A DNA stretch of 64,000 bases from JAOUEA01 sp963719165 (GTDB lineage Bacteria; Actinomycetota; UBA4738; HRBIN12): positions 2,356,001 to 2,420,000 of the forward strand of contig CAVRAV010000001.1 of assembly GCA_963719165.1 (NCBI GenBank), read 5' to 3'. A program made the translations under genes and the position numbers. This document shows, in pieces, positions 8,151-17,222 of this stretch (position 1 is its first letter; each line of letters opens with the position of its first letter). The notes beneath the pieces are model-generated. The model had not been told where the DNA came from and did not search any database. It saw only the letters and a list, made by a program, of their open reading frames with translations.

Positions 8151-9520
8151 CGTCTCGTCACCGCGTTCGCCGGACCTGACAGCGCGGCCTTGACCACCCG
8201 CTCGACCTCATCGAGGGCCGCGGCGAAGCGCTCGAGCATCGCCGCGAGCTCTTCGTCCGTGCTCACGTAGGCCGGCGCGAGCAGCGTCTGGTCGCCGGCG
8301 TAGCCATCGGCCTGCGAGTGCGTGGACGCCACGAGCACGCCGTGCCGCAGGGCCGCGGCGTCGAGGAGCCCGGCGACGTCGAGCTCGTCGGGCAGGAACG
8401 ACTCGCCGTCGCGCGGGTCGACGAGCTCCACGCCCAGGAGGTAGCCCCTGCCGCGTACCTCCCGCACGATCTCGGAGCCGGCAACCGCGGCCTCCAGCTC
8501 CTCGCGAAGGCTGGGACCCCTGTCGTGCACGCGTCGCACCAGGTCCCGCTCGACCAGAAGATCCATCACGGCGAGGCCGACGGCCGTCGAGAGCGGAGCC
8601 CCGTCCCACGTGTGCCCCAGATCGAATTCGCGCGAGCCCCGATCGAGCGCGTCGTAGACGTGCGCGCGACACAACACGGCACCCAACGGCGCGTAGCCGG
8701 CGCCGAGCCCTTTGCCGATGGCGACGATGTCGGGCTCGATCCGGCTCGGATGGGCGGCGAGCCAGCTCCCGACGCGACCCATCCCCGAGACGACCTCGTC
8801 GAAGCAGATCAGGAACCCGTGCTCGGCGCGGCGCTCCTCCAGGCCTCGCCAGAATCGGTCGGGGGGCGCGTACGCGGGAAGGGCGGCGGCGCCGACCGGC
8901 TCACAGAAGAACGCTGCGACGGTCTGCGGTCCCGCCTCCTCCAGCAGGCGATCCAGCTCGACGAGCGCCGCCTCGCCGCTCGGATCGAACCGCCACGTGG
9001 AGGGCGCGAGGTGGAGATGGGAGGCAAGGTACGGCGCGTACGGCTCCTGCAGCGTTCGCCTCCCGGAGAGGGCGAGCGTGCCCATGGTGGAACCGTGATA
9101 GGCCTGGGCGGGAGAGATAACGCGCCATCGTTCTGGCTGGCCCCCCTCGACGTGGAACAGGCGCGCGAGCTGCAGCGCGGTCTCGTTGGCCTCGGACCCG
9201 CCGGAGACGAACCGGACCCGTGCCATCTCGGGCGCGGCAACCTCAAGCAGCCGGTCGGCTAGGCGTTCCTGTGCCTCGTTGGTGAAATGGTGGTTGTAGT
9301 AGTACGAGATCCGAGAGGCCTGCTCGGAGGCCGCCGCCACGAGCTCCGGAACGTCTTGTCCGAGACACGAAACCATCGCGCCGCCCGAGCACGCGTCGAG
9401 GATGCGCCTGCCGTCGGTGGTGGTGAGCCATACGCCCTCGCCGCGCTCGATGTTCATCGGCGCGAGGTCGAGGTTCCGCGGGAAGACCTTCGTCGCATCG
9501 GAGCCGATCGTGTCGCTCAC
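8147..9520 (-). CDS. Class III PLP aminotransferase, copy 2
   Basis: 457 residues, fold-type I class III (omega-amino acid/polyamine transaminase group). The PLP lysine is in IVAIGKGLGAGYAPLGA, and the preceding ICFDEVVSGMGR carries the cofactor-ring aspartate. The start GTG 9520 overlaps the amidotransferase stop (GTGA). It is clearly paralogous to the gene at 10215-11591: both begin with a GSDAT-V-P motif and share GHTWDGAPL and GDQTL-APA blocks, so it arose by duplication. It would move the amino group of a (gamma-glutamyl) amine onto pyruvate or 2-oxoglutarate, giving an aldehyde. Confidence 0.88.
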   Translation of the reverse strand: MSDTIGSDATKVFPRNLDLAPMNIERGEGVWLTTTDGRRILDACSGGAMVSCLGQDVPELVAAASEQASRISYYYNHHFTNEAQERLADRLLEVAAPEMARVRFVSGGSEANETALQLARLFHVEGGQPERWRVISPAQAYHGSTMGTLALSGRRTLQEPYAPYLASHLHLAPSTWRFDPSGEAALVELDRLLEEAGPQTVAAFFCEPVGAAALPAYAPPDRFWRGLEERRAEHGFLICFDEVVSGMGRVGSWLAAHPSRIEPDIVAIGKGLGAGYAPLGAVLCRAHVYDALDRGSREFDLGHTWDGAPLSTAVGLAVMDLLVERDLVRRVHDRGPSLREELEAAVAGSEIVREVRGRGYLLGVELVDPRDGESFLPDELDVAGLLDAAALRHGVLVASTHSQADGYAGDQTLLAPAYVSTDEELAAMLERFAAALDEVERVVKAALSGPANAVTRR

Positions 9521-10218
9521 GCGAGCCTCGCCACGTCGGTACGGAACCACGCCAGGAGTCGCCGCGACATCTCCCGACTGCCAGACGCGCGCCGGGCGGT
9601 CTCCTCCAGCAACGCGTCGGGATCGACGCCGTCGGCGTCGAGCTCGTGGCGGTACACGCGCACCCAGTCGGCCATGATCTCGGGCGTGACCTCGGGGTGG
9701 AACTGGAGGCCGAGGCTTCGGCCGGCGACGAACGCCTGTGGCCCCACGTCGGACTCGGCGACGAGGGCCGCGCCGGGCGGGAGCGTGAACGAGTCGAAAT
9801 GCCACTGGAACCATGGTCCCTCCGGGATGAGCGCGGGCTCCGAGCTGCGCACCCGCAGCCATCCGATCTCCGATGTGGCGCTCCTGAACACCTCTCCACC
9901 CAGCACGCGGGCGAGCATCTGGCCACCGAAGCACAGACCGAGCACGGGGACGTCGGCATCGACGGCCCGGCGCATGAGGCGCGCCTCGCGTGGCACGAAC
10001 GTCTGCGAGTCGTCGAACGCGGCGCACTCGGCGCCGAGGGACACGATGAGGTCGTGATCCGCGGGATCGATTTCTCGATCTTCGACGTCGATCCTGAACG
10101 TTTCGACGCGCGCGCCGAGCTCGCCGAGCCACTGGGTCACGAGACCGGGCGGCGTGGCCTCCTCGTGCTGGACGATGAGAGCTCGTAGCCCCGGTACCAC
10201 CTCGTGGCCGTGGATCAT
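9517..10218 (-). CDS. Class I glutamine amidotransferase-like hydrolase
   Basis: 233 residues, stand-alone GATase1 domain. The nucleophile elbow LGLCFGGQ gives C96, and FHPE gives H174 and E176, so the triad is complete. No synthetase domain is attached. Located between two aminotransferases and near GS-like ligases, its likely job is to remove the gamma-glutamyl group from a pathway intermediate, as PuuD does in the E. coli Puu pathway. Sequence alone places it with GMP-synthase-type amidotransferases, so that role is an inference from context. ATGA/GTGA overlaps on both sides show co-translation. Confidence 0.82.
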   Translation of the reverse strand: MIHGHEVVPGLRALIVQHEEATPPGLVTQWLGELGARVETFRIDVEDREIDPADHDLIVSLGAECAAFDDSQTFVPREARLMRRAVDADVPVLGLCFGGQMLARVLGGEVFRSATSEIGWLRVRSSEPALIPEGPWFQWHFDSFTLPPGAALVAESDVGPQAFVAGRSLGLQFHPEVTPEIMADWVRVYRHELDADGVDPDALLEETARRASGSREMSRRLLAWFRTDVARLA

Positions 10219-11591
10219 CGCGGATCCTCCATGAGCGTTGTCGGTACCGGTTCCGACTCGATCTGTCGCGCGACCTCTCGCACGGCGTCGGCGAACCGGG
10301 AGACCATCTCCGCGAGCTCAGCGTCGGTCGCGGTGAAGGCGGGCGCGAACAGCGTCTGGTCCCCCGCGTAGCCGTCACGCGTCGGCTGCGTGGACAGCGT
10401 GATGAGATCGCGACGGAACGCGGCGTCGTCGATCCTCGCGGCCACGCGCGACTCTGCCGGGAGGAAGGACCGCCCGTCGCGTGGGTCCACGTACTCGACG
10501 CCGAGGAGAAATCCGTGGCCCCGGACCTCGTGGACCGATCCGATCCCCGCGAGGGCGCCGGCGAGCTCGTCCCGCAGGCTCGGCCCCCGATCCCTGACGC
10601 GTTCGATCAGGCGCTCGGAACGCAGAGCCTCAAGCACCGCGAGGCCCACCGCGCACGCCAGGGGCGCCCCGTCCCAGGTGTGTCCGAGGGGGAATCGTCT
10701 CGAGCCTTCGGCAACCGCGCGATACACGTCCTCGCGACACAGCACGGCACCGATCGCCGCGTAACCGGCGCCGAGCCCCTTCGCCGTCGCGATGATGTCG
10801 GGCGCGCACGCGGTCTCAGCTCCCGCGAACCAGCTCCCCGTGCGACCTCCGCCCGTCACCACCTCGTCGAAGCACACCAAGAACCCGTGGCGCTCCCGCC
10901 GCTCGGCCAGGCCCTCCCAGAACCGCTCGGGCGGGCGGTAGGCGGGAAGCGCCGCCGCGCTGACCGGTTCGCAGAAGAACGCGGCAACGTTGCCGGGACC
11001 CGCGTCATCGAGGGCCCGGTCCAAGGCCGCGAGCGCGGCCTCGCCCGTCGGATCGAAGCGCCAGGTGCTCGGAGGGATGTGGAGATGATGGGGCAGGTAC
11101 GGCGCGAACGGGCCGTGCAGCGCGGGCCGTCCCGTGAGCGCCAACGTCTGCATCGTGGGGCCGTGATAGGCCTGGGCGGGTGAGATCACCTGCCAGCGCT
11201 GCGGCTCGCCGCGCTCGACGTGATAGCTGCGGGCCAGCTGGATCGCCAGCTCGTTCGCGTCGGCCCCGCTCGTCGTGAAGCGCGCGCGGCCGAATCCCTC
11301 GGGCGCCACGTCGATCAGTTCGCGCGCGAGCCGCTCCTGGGCCGGGTTGGTGAGTCGGTCGTTGTGCACGAAGGAGAGCTTCGCCGCCTGCGCCCGCGCG
11401 GCGGCCGTGATGTCGCTTCGGCCGTGTCCGAGCGTCGCGGCCATCGACCCCCCGCTCATGGCGTCGAGGTAGCGACGCCCAGCCGCGTCCCGCACCCAGA
11501 CGCCGTCGCCCTGAACGACGACCGGCATCGGCCGGTCGAGCTCGAGCGGGAGCACGTGCGTCGCGTCGCTGCCGATGAACGCCTGGCCCAT
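10215..11591 (-). CDS. Class III PLP aminotransferase, copy 1
   Basis: 458 residues, first gene of the minus-strand operon. Start ATG 11591 has GAGGAGG 5 nt upstream. The PLP lysine is in IIATAKGLGAGYAAIGA, and the cofactor aspartate is in VCFDEVVTGGGRTG. It shares length and block order with its neighbour at 8147-9520, from which it is separated only by the amidotransferase. Retention of two paralogs in one operon suggests two successive or two alternative amine substrates, for example the two ends of a diamine. Confidence 0.88.
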   Translation of the reverse strand: MGQAFIGSDATHVLPLELDRPMPVVVQGDGVWVRDAAGRRYLDAMSGGSMAATLGHGRSDITAAARAQAAKLSFVHNDRLTNPAQERLARELIDVAPEGFGRARFTTSGADANELAIQLARSYHVERGEPQRWQVISPAQAYHGPTMQTLALTGRPALHGPFAPYLPHHLHIPPSTWRFDPTGEAALAALDRALDDAGPGNVAAFFCEPVSAAALPAYRPPERFWEGLAERRERHGFLVCFDEVVTGGGRTGSWFAGAETACAPDIIATAKGLGAGYAAIGAVLCREDVYRAVAEGSRRFPLGHTWDGAPLACAVGLAVLEALRSERLIERVRDRGPSLRDELAGALAGIGSVHEVRGHGFLLGVEYVDPRDGRSFLPAESRVAARIDDAAFRRDLITLSTQPTRDGYAGDQTLFAPAFTATDAELAEMVSRFADAVREVARQIESEPVPTTLMEDPR

Positions 11592-11626
11592 CTGAGCCTC
11601 CTCGAAGGGGGAGCGGCTGACCCGGG

Positions 11627-11632
11627 AGTCTA
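11627..11632 (-). promoter_or_regulatory. -10 box for the aminotransferase operon
   Basis: TAGACT read on the minus strand, giving a leader of about 30 nt that contains the GAGGAGG ribosome binding site of the gene starting at 11591. It lies between the SDR stop and the aminotransferase start, so the four-gene operon probably has its own promoter. No good -35 is visible. Confidence 0.4.
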
Positions 11633-11655
11633 GTTCGGGGCGGGCGGTCGGGCGC

Positions 11656-12435
11656 CTACGGATCCTCCGGCGTGACGTACGCCGCCGTGATGCCGCCGTC
11701 CACGATGAGCGAGGCACCCGTCATGAACGACGAATCGTCGCTCGCCAGGAACAACGCCGCCTTCGCGAGCTCCTCGGCTTTGCCCAAACGCCCCATGGGG
11801 ATGTGGACCATCCGCCGCCGACGCCGTGCCGGGTCATCAAGCAGTTCCTGCAGCAGCGGTGTGTCGATCGGGCCGGGGCACAGCGCGTTGCATCGGATCC
11901 CCATGCGCGCGTACTCCACGGCGATCTCCCGCGTCATGGCGAGCACCGCCCCCTTCGATGCGGTGTAGGCCGTCTGGGAGGTGGCGGCCCCCAGCCACGC
12001 GACGAACGACGCCACGTTGATGATCGACCCGCCGCCGTTCTCGAGCATGGCGGGGACGCCGTACTTGCAGCCGAAGGCCACCCCCTTCACGTTGATGGCG
12101 AGGGTCGTGTCCCATACCGCCGCATCCGTGGCGTGGACCGATCCGTCCGCGTCGAGCATCACGCCCGCGTTGTTGTAGAGCACGTCGAGCCGGCCGAACC
12201 GCTCGACGGCCTTCGTCACCATCGCTTCCGCGTCGGACTCGCTCGACACGTCGGCGTGGAGATGGATCGCCTCGCCCCCGGCCTGGGCGATCGAGACGGC
12301 GACCGCCTCCGCCGCGGCGTCGTTCACATCCGTGAGGACCACCTTGGCTCCCTCGGCGGCGAAGAGTTCCGATGCCACCTTGCCCATACCACTGCCGCCC
12401 CCGGTGATGAGCGCGACCTTGCCCTGCAGACGCAT
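11656..12435 (-). CDS. SDR-family NAD(P)-dependent oxidoreductase
   Basis: 259 residues, classical short-chain dehydrogenase. Cofactor motif TGGGSGMG (11-18), NNAG (88-91), catalytic S143, Y157 and K161 (YTASK). D36 after the second beta strand (VVLTD) suggests NAD preference. Start ATG 12435 follows GGGGAAG. It lies directly upstream of, and on the same strand as, the amine operon and diverges from the aldehyde dehydrogenase, so it likely oxidises or reduces an alcohol/keto intermediate of the same pathway. The substrate is unknown. Confidence 0.86.
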   Translation of the reverse strand: MRLQGKVALITGGGSGMGKVASELFAAEGAKVVLTDVNDAAAEAVAVSIAQAGGEAIHLHADVSSESDAEAMVTKAVERFGRLDVLYNNAGVMLDADGSVHATDAAVWDTTLAINVKGVAFGCKYGVPAMLENGGGSIINVASFVAWLGAATSQTAYTASKGAVLAMTREIAVEYARMGIRCNALCPGPIDTPLLQELLDDPARRRRRMVHIPMGRLGKAEELAKAALFLASDDSSFMTGASLIVDGGITAAYVTPEDP

Positions 12436-12489
12436 CGTGGCTTCCCCCTCGGCTGCTCGTGGACGCGCGCAAGCCTACGCCGCACGCGC

Positions 12490-12495
12490 TAGCGT
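12490..12495 (+). promoter_or_regulatory. -10 box for the aldehyde dehydrogenase gene
   Basis: TAGCGT 40 nt before the aldehyde dehydrogenase ATG, leaving a leader that carries the GGAGAC ribosome binding site. A divergent TAGGCT on the minus strand, about 15 nt away, could serve the SDR gene, so this 99-bp gap is a divergent promoter region. Confidence 0.4.
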
Positions 12496-12534
12496 GTGCG
12501 CCGTGGAGGCGGCGGGCGAAGGAGACGGTCGAGG

Positions 12535-13965
12535 ATGAGCGAACTCATGGTGCTCGGCGGCGAGCGAGTCGCCGCGGCGGACGGGAAGACGTTCGACGTC
12601 ACGGAGCCGTCCACGGCCACCTCGATGGCCGACGTGGCGCAGGGGGGAGTCGAGGACGCCCGCCGCGCCGTGACCGTTGCCGCCGATGCGTTCGAGGGCG
12701 GTCCGTGGCGGCGGATGAGCGCGCGCGAGCGTGGCCGGCTCCTCTTGGCCGCCTCGTTGCTCATCCGCGAGCGGCAGGAGGACCTCGCCCGCCTCGAAGC
12801 GCGCAACGGAGGCAAGCCCATCGGTTCCGCGCGAGCCGAGATCGACATCGTCGCCAACGTCTTCGAGTATTGGGGCGGCGCGGCGACCAAGATCTTCGGA
12901 GAGACGATCCCGATCGTGCCCCCGGGCCTCGACGTCACGCTTCGCGAGCCCGTGGGCGTGTGTGCGCTCATCACGCCCTGGAACTTCCCCGCGGTGATCG
13001 CGTCGTGGAAGATCGCACCCGCCTTGGCGTGCGGGAACACGGCGGTGGTGAAGCCGGCGTCGCAGACCCCGCTCACCGCGCTGGCCCTGGCCGACCTGCT
13101 CTACGAGAGCGGCTTGCCCGAGGGGACGCTCAGCGTCCTGCCCGGCCCCGGCTCCACCACGGCAAGGGCGCTGATCGCGGACCCGCGCGTCAGCAAGATC
13201 TCCTTCACCGGCTCCACGGAGGTGGGCACGACCGTCATGCAAGAGGCCGCGAAGAACATCGCCCGGGTTTCGCTCGAACTGGGTGGAAAGTCGGCGAACG
13301 TGGTGTTCGCGGACGCGGATCTGGACGTGTGCATCCCCAAGTCGATCTGGTCCGTATTCGACAACGCGGGCCAGGATTGCTGTGCCCGCTCGCGCACGTT
13401 CGTCCAACGGCCCGTCTACGAGGAGTTCGTGGCGCGGTTCGCGGAGGCCGCCGACGCCATCGTGGTGGGCGAGCCGCTCGAGGAGACCACCGAGATGGGG
13501 CCGCTCATCAGCGACGCGCAGCGCGCCACCTCGCGCGAGTACCTCGAGCTCGGTCAGGCCGAGGGTGCCCGACGCGTGGCCGGAGGCGACGTGGCGCAGG
13601 AGGCCGGCTTCTTCATGCGGCCCGCGGTGCTGGCCGACGTGCGCAACGAGATGCGCGTGGCCCAGGAGGAGATCTTCGGCCCCGTGGCGTGCGTGATCCC
13701 CTTCGACACCGAGGAGGAGGCGATCGGCCTGGCGAACGACTCACCCTACGGGCTCTCCGGATCCGTGTGGACGCGAGACCTTGGCCGGGCCATCCGCGTG
13801 GCGAAGGCGATCCGCACGGGCAACCTCAGCGTGAACGCTTCCAGCAGCGTCTTCACGGAGGCGCCGTTCGGCGGGTTCAAGCGAAGCGGCATGGGTCGCG
13901 AGATGGGGATGCACGCCGCCGCGCTGTACACGGAGGTCAAGAACGTCTACTTCAGCGAGGAGTAG
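12535..13965 (+). CDS. NAD(P)-dependent aldehyde dehydrogenase
   Basis: 476 residues of the ALDH superfamily. Catalytic N150 (TPWNFP), general base E248 (LELGGKS) and nucleophile C282 (AGQDCCA) are all present. The ATG at 12535 is chosen because GGAGA lies 9 nt upstream; a GTG at 12496 would add an Arg/Gly-rich tail that looks non-coding. It is closest in style to betaine-aldehyde and gamma-glutamyl-gamma-aminobutyraldehyde dehydrogenases. With aminotransferases that generate aldehydes next door, it would convert the amine-derived aldehyde to the acid. Confidence 0.9.
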   Translation: MSELMVLGGERVAAADGKTFDVTEPSTATSMADVAQGGVEDARRAVTVAADAFEGGPWRRMSARERGRLLLAASLLIRERQEDLARLEARNGGKPIGSARAEIDIVANVFEYWGGAATKIFGETIPIVPPGLDVTLREPVGVCALITPWNFPAVIASWKIAPALACGNTAVVKPASQTPLTALALADLLYESGLPEGTLSVLPGPGSTTARALIADPRVSKISFTGSTEVGTTVMQEAAKNIARVSLELGGKSANVVFADADLDVCIPKSIWSVFDNAGQDCCARSRTFVQRPVYEEFVARFAEAADAIVVGEPLEETTEMGPLISDAQRATSREYLELGQAEGARRVAGGDVAQEAGFFMRPAVLADVRNEMRVAQEEIFGPVACVIPFDTEEEAIGLANDSPYGLSGSVWTRDLGRAIRVAKAIRTGNLSVNASSSVFTEAPFGGFKRSGMGREMGMHAAALYTEVKNVYFSEE

Positions 13966-13970
13966 CGGCC

Positions 13971-15515
13971 TCAGCCGTTGGAGAAGTGCACGCCACCGGT
14001 GTGGATAGGACCCGGGAGCCCCTTCGGATAGGGCGGGAGGATCAACGGCGGGATCGGCGCCTGCGTGAAGTCGAACTCCTTGGCGAGGTCGCCCAGGATC
14101 GGGACGTCCTCGCGCACCGTGGGCCTCGAGTCCGGCCAGCCGTCGGTGGCGGGGTCGATGCGCGCCCCGCCCAGGAATCGATCCTCCACGAACTTCAGAT
14201 ACGCGTCGAACGACAGTGTCTGGTGGTCGATCCCGTGCTTCGCCCAAGGGCTGATCAGGATGCCCGGCACGCGAAGCCCGTACCCGTTGCGATCGACGGG
14301 CACCGGCTTCACGTGGTCGTAGAAGCCGCCCCAGTCGTCCCAGGTGAGGAAGATCGCCGTGTGCAGCCAATCGGGGCCGTTCATCGCGGCGTTGATGACC
14401 TTGGTCACCCACGCCTGCCCGTCCGCGATGTTGTCGGGCGGATGCTCGCTCAGGTTCTCCGTGGGCATCACCCACGACACCGAGGGGAGGGTCCCGGCCT
14501 TGGCCGAGGCGAAGTAGTTCTCGTTCGATTGGATGTTCCCCAGTTGGCCGTTGGTCTCCACGGTCTTGAACCCCGGCAGTGGGTTCTGCACGGGCGTGGT
14601 CGTGGTGCCGCTCAGCCCCGTGCACGGGGGTTCGACGCACGTTCCGGGACCCACGTAGTAGGCCCAGCTGACGCCGTCGCGATGCAGGAGCCAGGTGATG
14701 TCGCCCCAGATGAACGGTCGCGGCGCCCCGTCGGCGGGCACCCAGAACTTGCGATCGGGCGACGCCGCGTTGTGGCCGGGGAAATCGAGGTCGGACCTGC
14801 AGCTCATGGCGTCGTTCAGATCCGGACAGGTGGCGGCCCAGGCCGAGACGAGGAACAGGTGAGACGGGAGCGTCCATGAGTCGGAGGGCGCGAACATCCG
14901 GTCCTGAAGCAGGTATCGCTTGGCGTAAGCCCAGTAGTTCGGGATCTCATGGGCGGTGTGGTACCCCATCACGTCGGGCTGTCCCTGGGGCCCCGGGGTC
15001 GCCTGCCGGCATGCCCACTCCTCCGGGTGCTTCGTGCACGTATTTCCCGTCTCCTGCAACGATCGGATGAACCCGTCCATCTTGCCGCCGTTCACGTCCA
15101 TGTTGGACGCCGAGACGCCGTGGGGGCCGCCCGCGTCGAACAGGTCCGTGTCGTGGTACGGCAGGTGGCACAACCCGGTCTTCGGGTCGGGGACGCAGAC
15201 CCTGAAATCGCCGTTGCTGTCCCGCGGGATGCCGTCGGCGCCCGGGAACGTTCCGAAGTACTCGTCGAAGGAACGATTCTCTTGGACGACGTAGATCACG
15301 TGGTCGATGTTTCCGATCCCCAGGGCGGGATCGATGCCGGCCGCCTGCGACGCCGAGGGCGTTTGGGACGTCGTGACCTCAGCGGCCGCGGGAGGGTTCG
15401 GCGCGGACGACGTGCAGGCGATGGCCACGAGTGACGTGACGGCCACCGCGCCGATGCCCGCGAGCACCCTATGCCCCGCCCACGGGACGGTGCTCGCTCG
15501 TCGAACACGGTTCAT
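13971..15515 (-). CDS. Secreted lipoprotein phosphoesterase (PF04185 family)
   Basis: 514 residues. Signal peptide with lipobox VAIAC, giving an acylated C34, then a Ser/Thr/Ala linker. The phosphoesterase domain starts at IDHVIYVVQENRSFDEYFG, which is the signature of the bacterial phospholipase C/acid phosphatase AcpA family; DDWGGFYDHVKP supplies later metal ligands. Start ATG 15515 has AGGAGG 9 nt upstream. It faces the aldehyde dehydrogenase stop with only 5 bp between. Family members cleave phosphodiesters or phosphomonoesters outside the cell; the precise substrate is unclear. A paralog follows at 15657-17105. Confidence 0.88.
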   Translation of the reverse strand: MNRVRRASTVPWAGHRVLAGIGAVAVTSLVAIACTSSAPNPPAAAEVTTSQTPSASQAAGIDPALGIGNIDHVIYVVQENRSFDEYFGTFPGADGIPRDSNGDFRVCVPDPKTGLCHLPYHDTDLFDAGGPHGVSASNMDVNGGKMDGFIRSLQETGNTCTKHPEEWACRQATPGPQGQPDVMGYHTAHEIPNYWAYAKRYLLQDRMFAPSDSWTLPSHLFLVSAWAATCPDLNDAMSCRSDLDFPGHNAASPDRKFWVPADGAPRPFIWGDITWLLHRDGVSWAYYVGPGTCVEPPCTGLSGTTTTPVQNPLPGFKTVETNGQLGNIQSNENYFASAKAGTLPSVSWVMPTENLSEHPPDNIADGQAWVTKVINAAMNGPDWLHTAIFLTWDDWGGFYDHVKPVPVDRNGYGLRVPGILISPWAKHGIDHQTLSFDAYLKFVEDRFLGGARIDPATDGWPDSRPTVREDVPILGDLAKEFDFTQAPIPPLILPPYPKGLPGPIHTGGVHFSNG

Positions 15516-15656
15516 CGGTGCCGACCTCCTGGAGTCTCGGGGTGCCGACGGGCAGTGCGCCGCCGGGTGAACGACTCTCTCATCGTCGGGACACCGGTGT
15601 CTTCGCCGGTCTCGTCGCAGCCTTCGATGGGCGGAACGGATCCGCGGTCGACAGGA

Positions 15657-17105
15657 TCACCCGAAGGGGCTCTCGACGGGGACCGTTCCGGCCGGCCAGT
15701 CCGGGAAATGCTGGGGGAAGGTGTAGGGGTTGCCGAAGGTCTGCGCGCGGCGGGTGGCGACGCGTGGCGGTTGGGCCTGGGCTTTGAAATCGAATAGGTG
15801 CTCCATGTTGTGGGATGCGGCGATCCTCGGGCTCAACGGAGGGAGACCCCAGTTGTCGGAGACGAACCGCAACGGCGTCGAGAATTCCCCGAGCTCATCG
15901 TCGATCAACCCGCTGGGCGTATAGGGGCTGATCGTGAGGAGCGGCACGCGGAAGCCGAGGCCGAGCTCATCGATCTGCGGCGGCGCCACGTGGTCGTAGA
16001 AGCCGCCCCACTCGTCCCAGGTGATGAAGATCGCCGTGTGATCCCACATGGCGCTCCGCATGACCGCGTCCACGACGTCCATCACCCAGTTGTGCGTGAA
16101 CGCGGACGACGACGGTGGGTGATCCGAAAGCTGGAAGTGGGGCACCGCCCACGTTACGGAGGGAAGGCGCGCCGCCTCGATATCGTTCACGAGCTCGTTG
16201 ATGTCGTGCTGTGCGTGCTCATGCCATAGGTCGGAGTGGAAGACGTCGCCGATGCCGTTGTACGCGTTCCACATGTAGCCGAGGTAGCCGGGCAGCGGGG
16301 CGTAGTAGGCCCAGTCGATCCCGTGCCGCGTCAGTTGCTGGCCGACCGTAGGGAACGTGAAGCAGGGTGCGTGACGCGTCGTCCGCCCGTTCGGCGCCAC
16401 CGTCTGGACGTACACGCGCTCGGAGCCCTGCGGGACCGCGTCGCACCCCCAGCTCTTGAACCGGCCGCCGCCCGGCTTGCCGGCCGTGGCCTGATCGGGC
16501 TTCGTGCCGATGTTCTCGGGGTTGTCACTCACGCCGTCGGAGCGCCCGGCGATGAAGAAGAAGTGATTCGGATACGAAGGCCCCATCACCGAGGCGAAGA
16601 AATGGTCGCTCAGGGCATAGTCGTGCGCCCATTGCCAATACGCCGGGATCTCGGGCCCCCGGAACTGCGTGTACGCCCACGGGTCGCCGTAGTCGCCTAT
16701 CCCGAAGTTATCGAGGTTGCCGCCGTTGTACTCGCCGAGCGCGGAGACCCGATCGTGCGGGAGATCGCCCGGCAGCCAGTCCGGACAGCTCAGGAGCGGC
16801 TTCTCCGCACCCAGCATGTTGCCAACGCGAGCGCCGTCTACGCCGGGGAAGCGCCCGAACAGGTTGTCGAAGCTGCGGTTCTCGAGCATCAGGTAGATCA
16901 CGTTCTTGATCGGCCAGCGTGTGTCCGCTCTGGCCGAGGGCGAGCTCGAGGGGCTCACGCGCGGGATGATCCGGCCGCCCGTACACGAGAAGAGCGTGCC
17001 TCCGGCAACGGCCAGGGCGGATCTGCGCAGGAAGCTCCGCCGGTCGAGGGGCCTGGGATGGTGCGGAGCGTCGGCGTCGGGCCGCGGACCTGGCTGCGAC
17101 GTCAT
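15657..17105 (-). CDS. Tat-exported phosphoesterase (PF04185 family), paralog
   Basis: 482 residues. The N terminus carries a twin-arginine motif DRRSFLRR (R22-R23) and a lipobox-like LFSC (C41), so it is exported folded and may be lipidated. The catalytic start IKNVIYLMLENRSFDNLFG and the later WDEWGGFYDHVAPPQ match the adjacent paralog. The two genes lie head to tail 141 bp apart and use different export routes (Tat here, Sec-type lipoprotein upstream in coordinates). Likely phosphate scavenging or phospholipid hydrolysis. A TAGAAC 6 nt before the ATG is a weak -10 candidate. Confidence 0.88.
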   Translation of the reverse strand: MTSQPGPRPDADAPHHPRPLDRRSFLRRSALAVAGGTLFSCTGGRIIPRVSPSSSPSARADTRWPIKNVIYLMLENRSFDNLFGRFPGVDGARVGNMLGAEKPLLSCPDWLPGDLPHDRVSALGEYNGGNLDNFGIGDYGDPWAYTQFRGPEIPAYWQWAHDYALSDHFFASVMGPSYPNHFFFIAGRSDGVSDNPENIGTKPDQATAGKPGGGRFKSWGCDAVPQGSERVYVQTVAPNGRTTRHAPCFTFPTVGQQLTRHGIDWAYYAPLPGYLGYMWNAYNGIGDVFHSDLWHEHAQHDINELVNDIEAARLPSVTWAVPHFQLSDHPPSSSAFTHNWVMDVVDAVMRSAMWDHTAIFITWDEWGGFYDHVAPPQIDELGLGFRVPLLTISPYTPSGLIDDELGEFSTPLRFVSDNWGLPPLSPRIAASHNMEHLFDFKAQAQPPRVATRRAQTFGNPYTFPQHFPDWPAGTVPVESPFG

Positions 17106-17210
17106 CGGCCAGTTCTACCAGAGGAACCTGGGCTCCTCGCCGCGGATGCGGACAACGGCAGACCTTCGCAACAACTGCGTTCCGGGCGGAGGAGCGCCGC
17201 CTCACCTCGA

Positions 17211-17216
17211 TAGACT
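17211..17216 (+). promoter_or_regulatory. -10 box giving a leaderless greA transcript
   Basis: TAGACT ends 6 nt before the ATG at 17223, placing the predicted transcription start on the A of the start codon. There is no Shine-Dalgarno sequence in front of greA, which fits a leaderless mRNA. Confidence 0.5.
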
Positions 17217-17222
17217 GCGATC

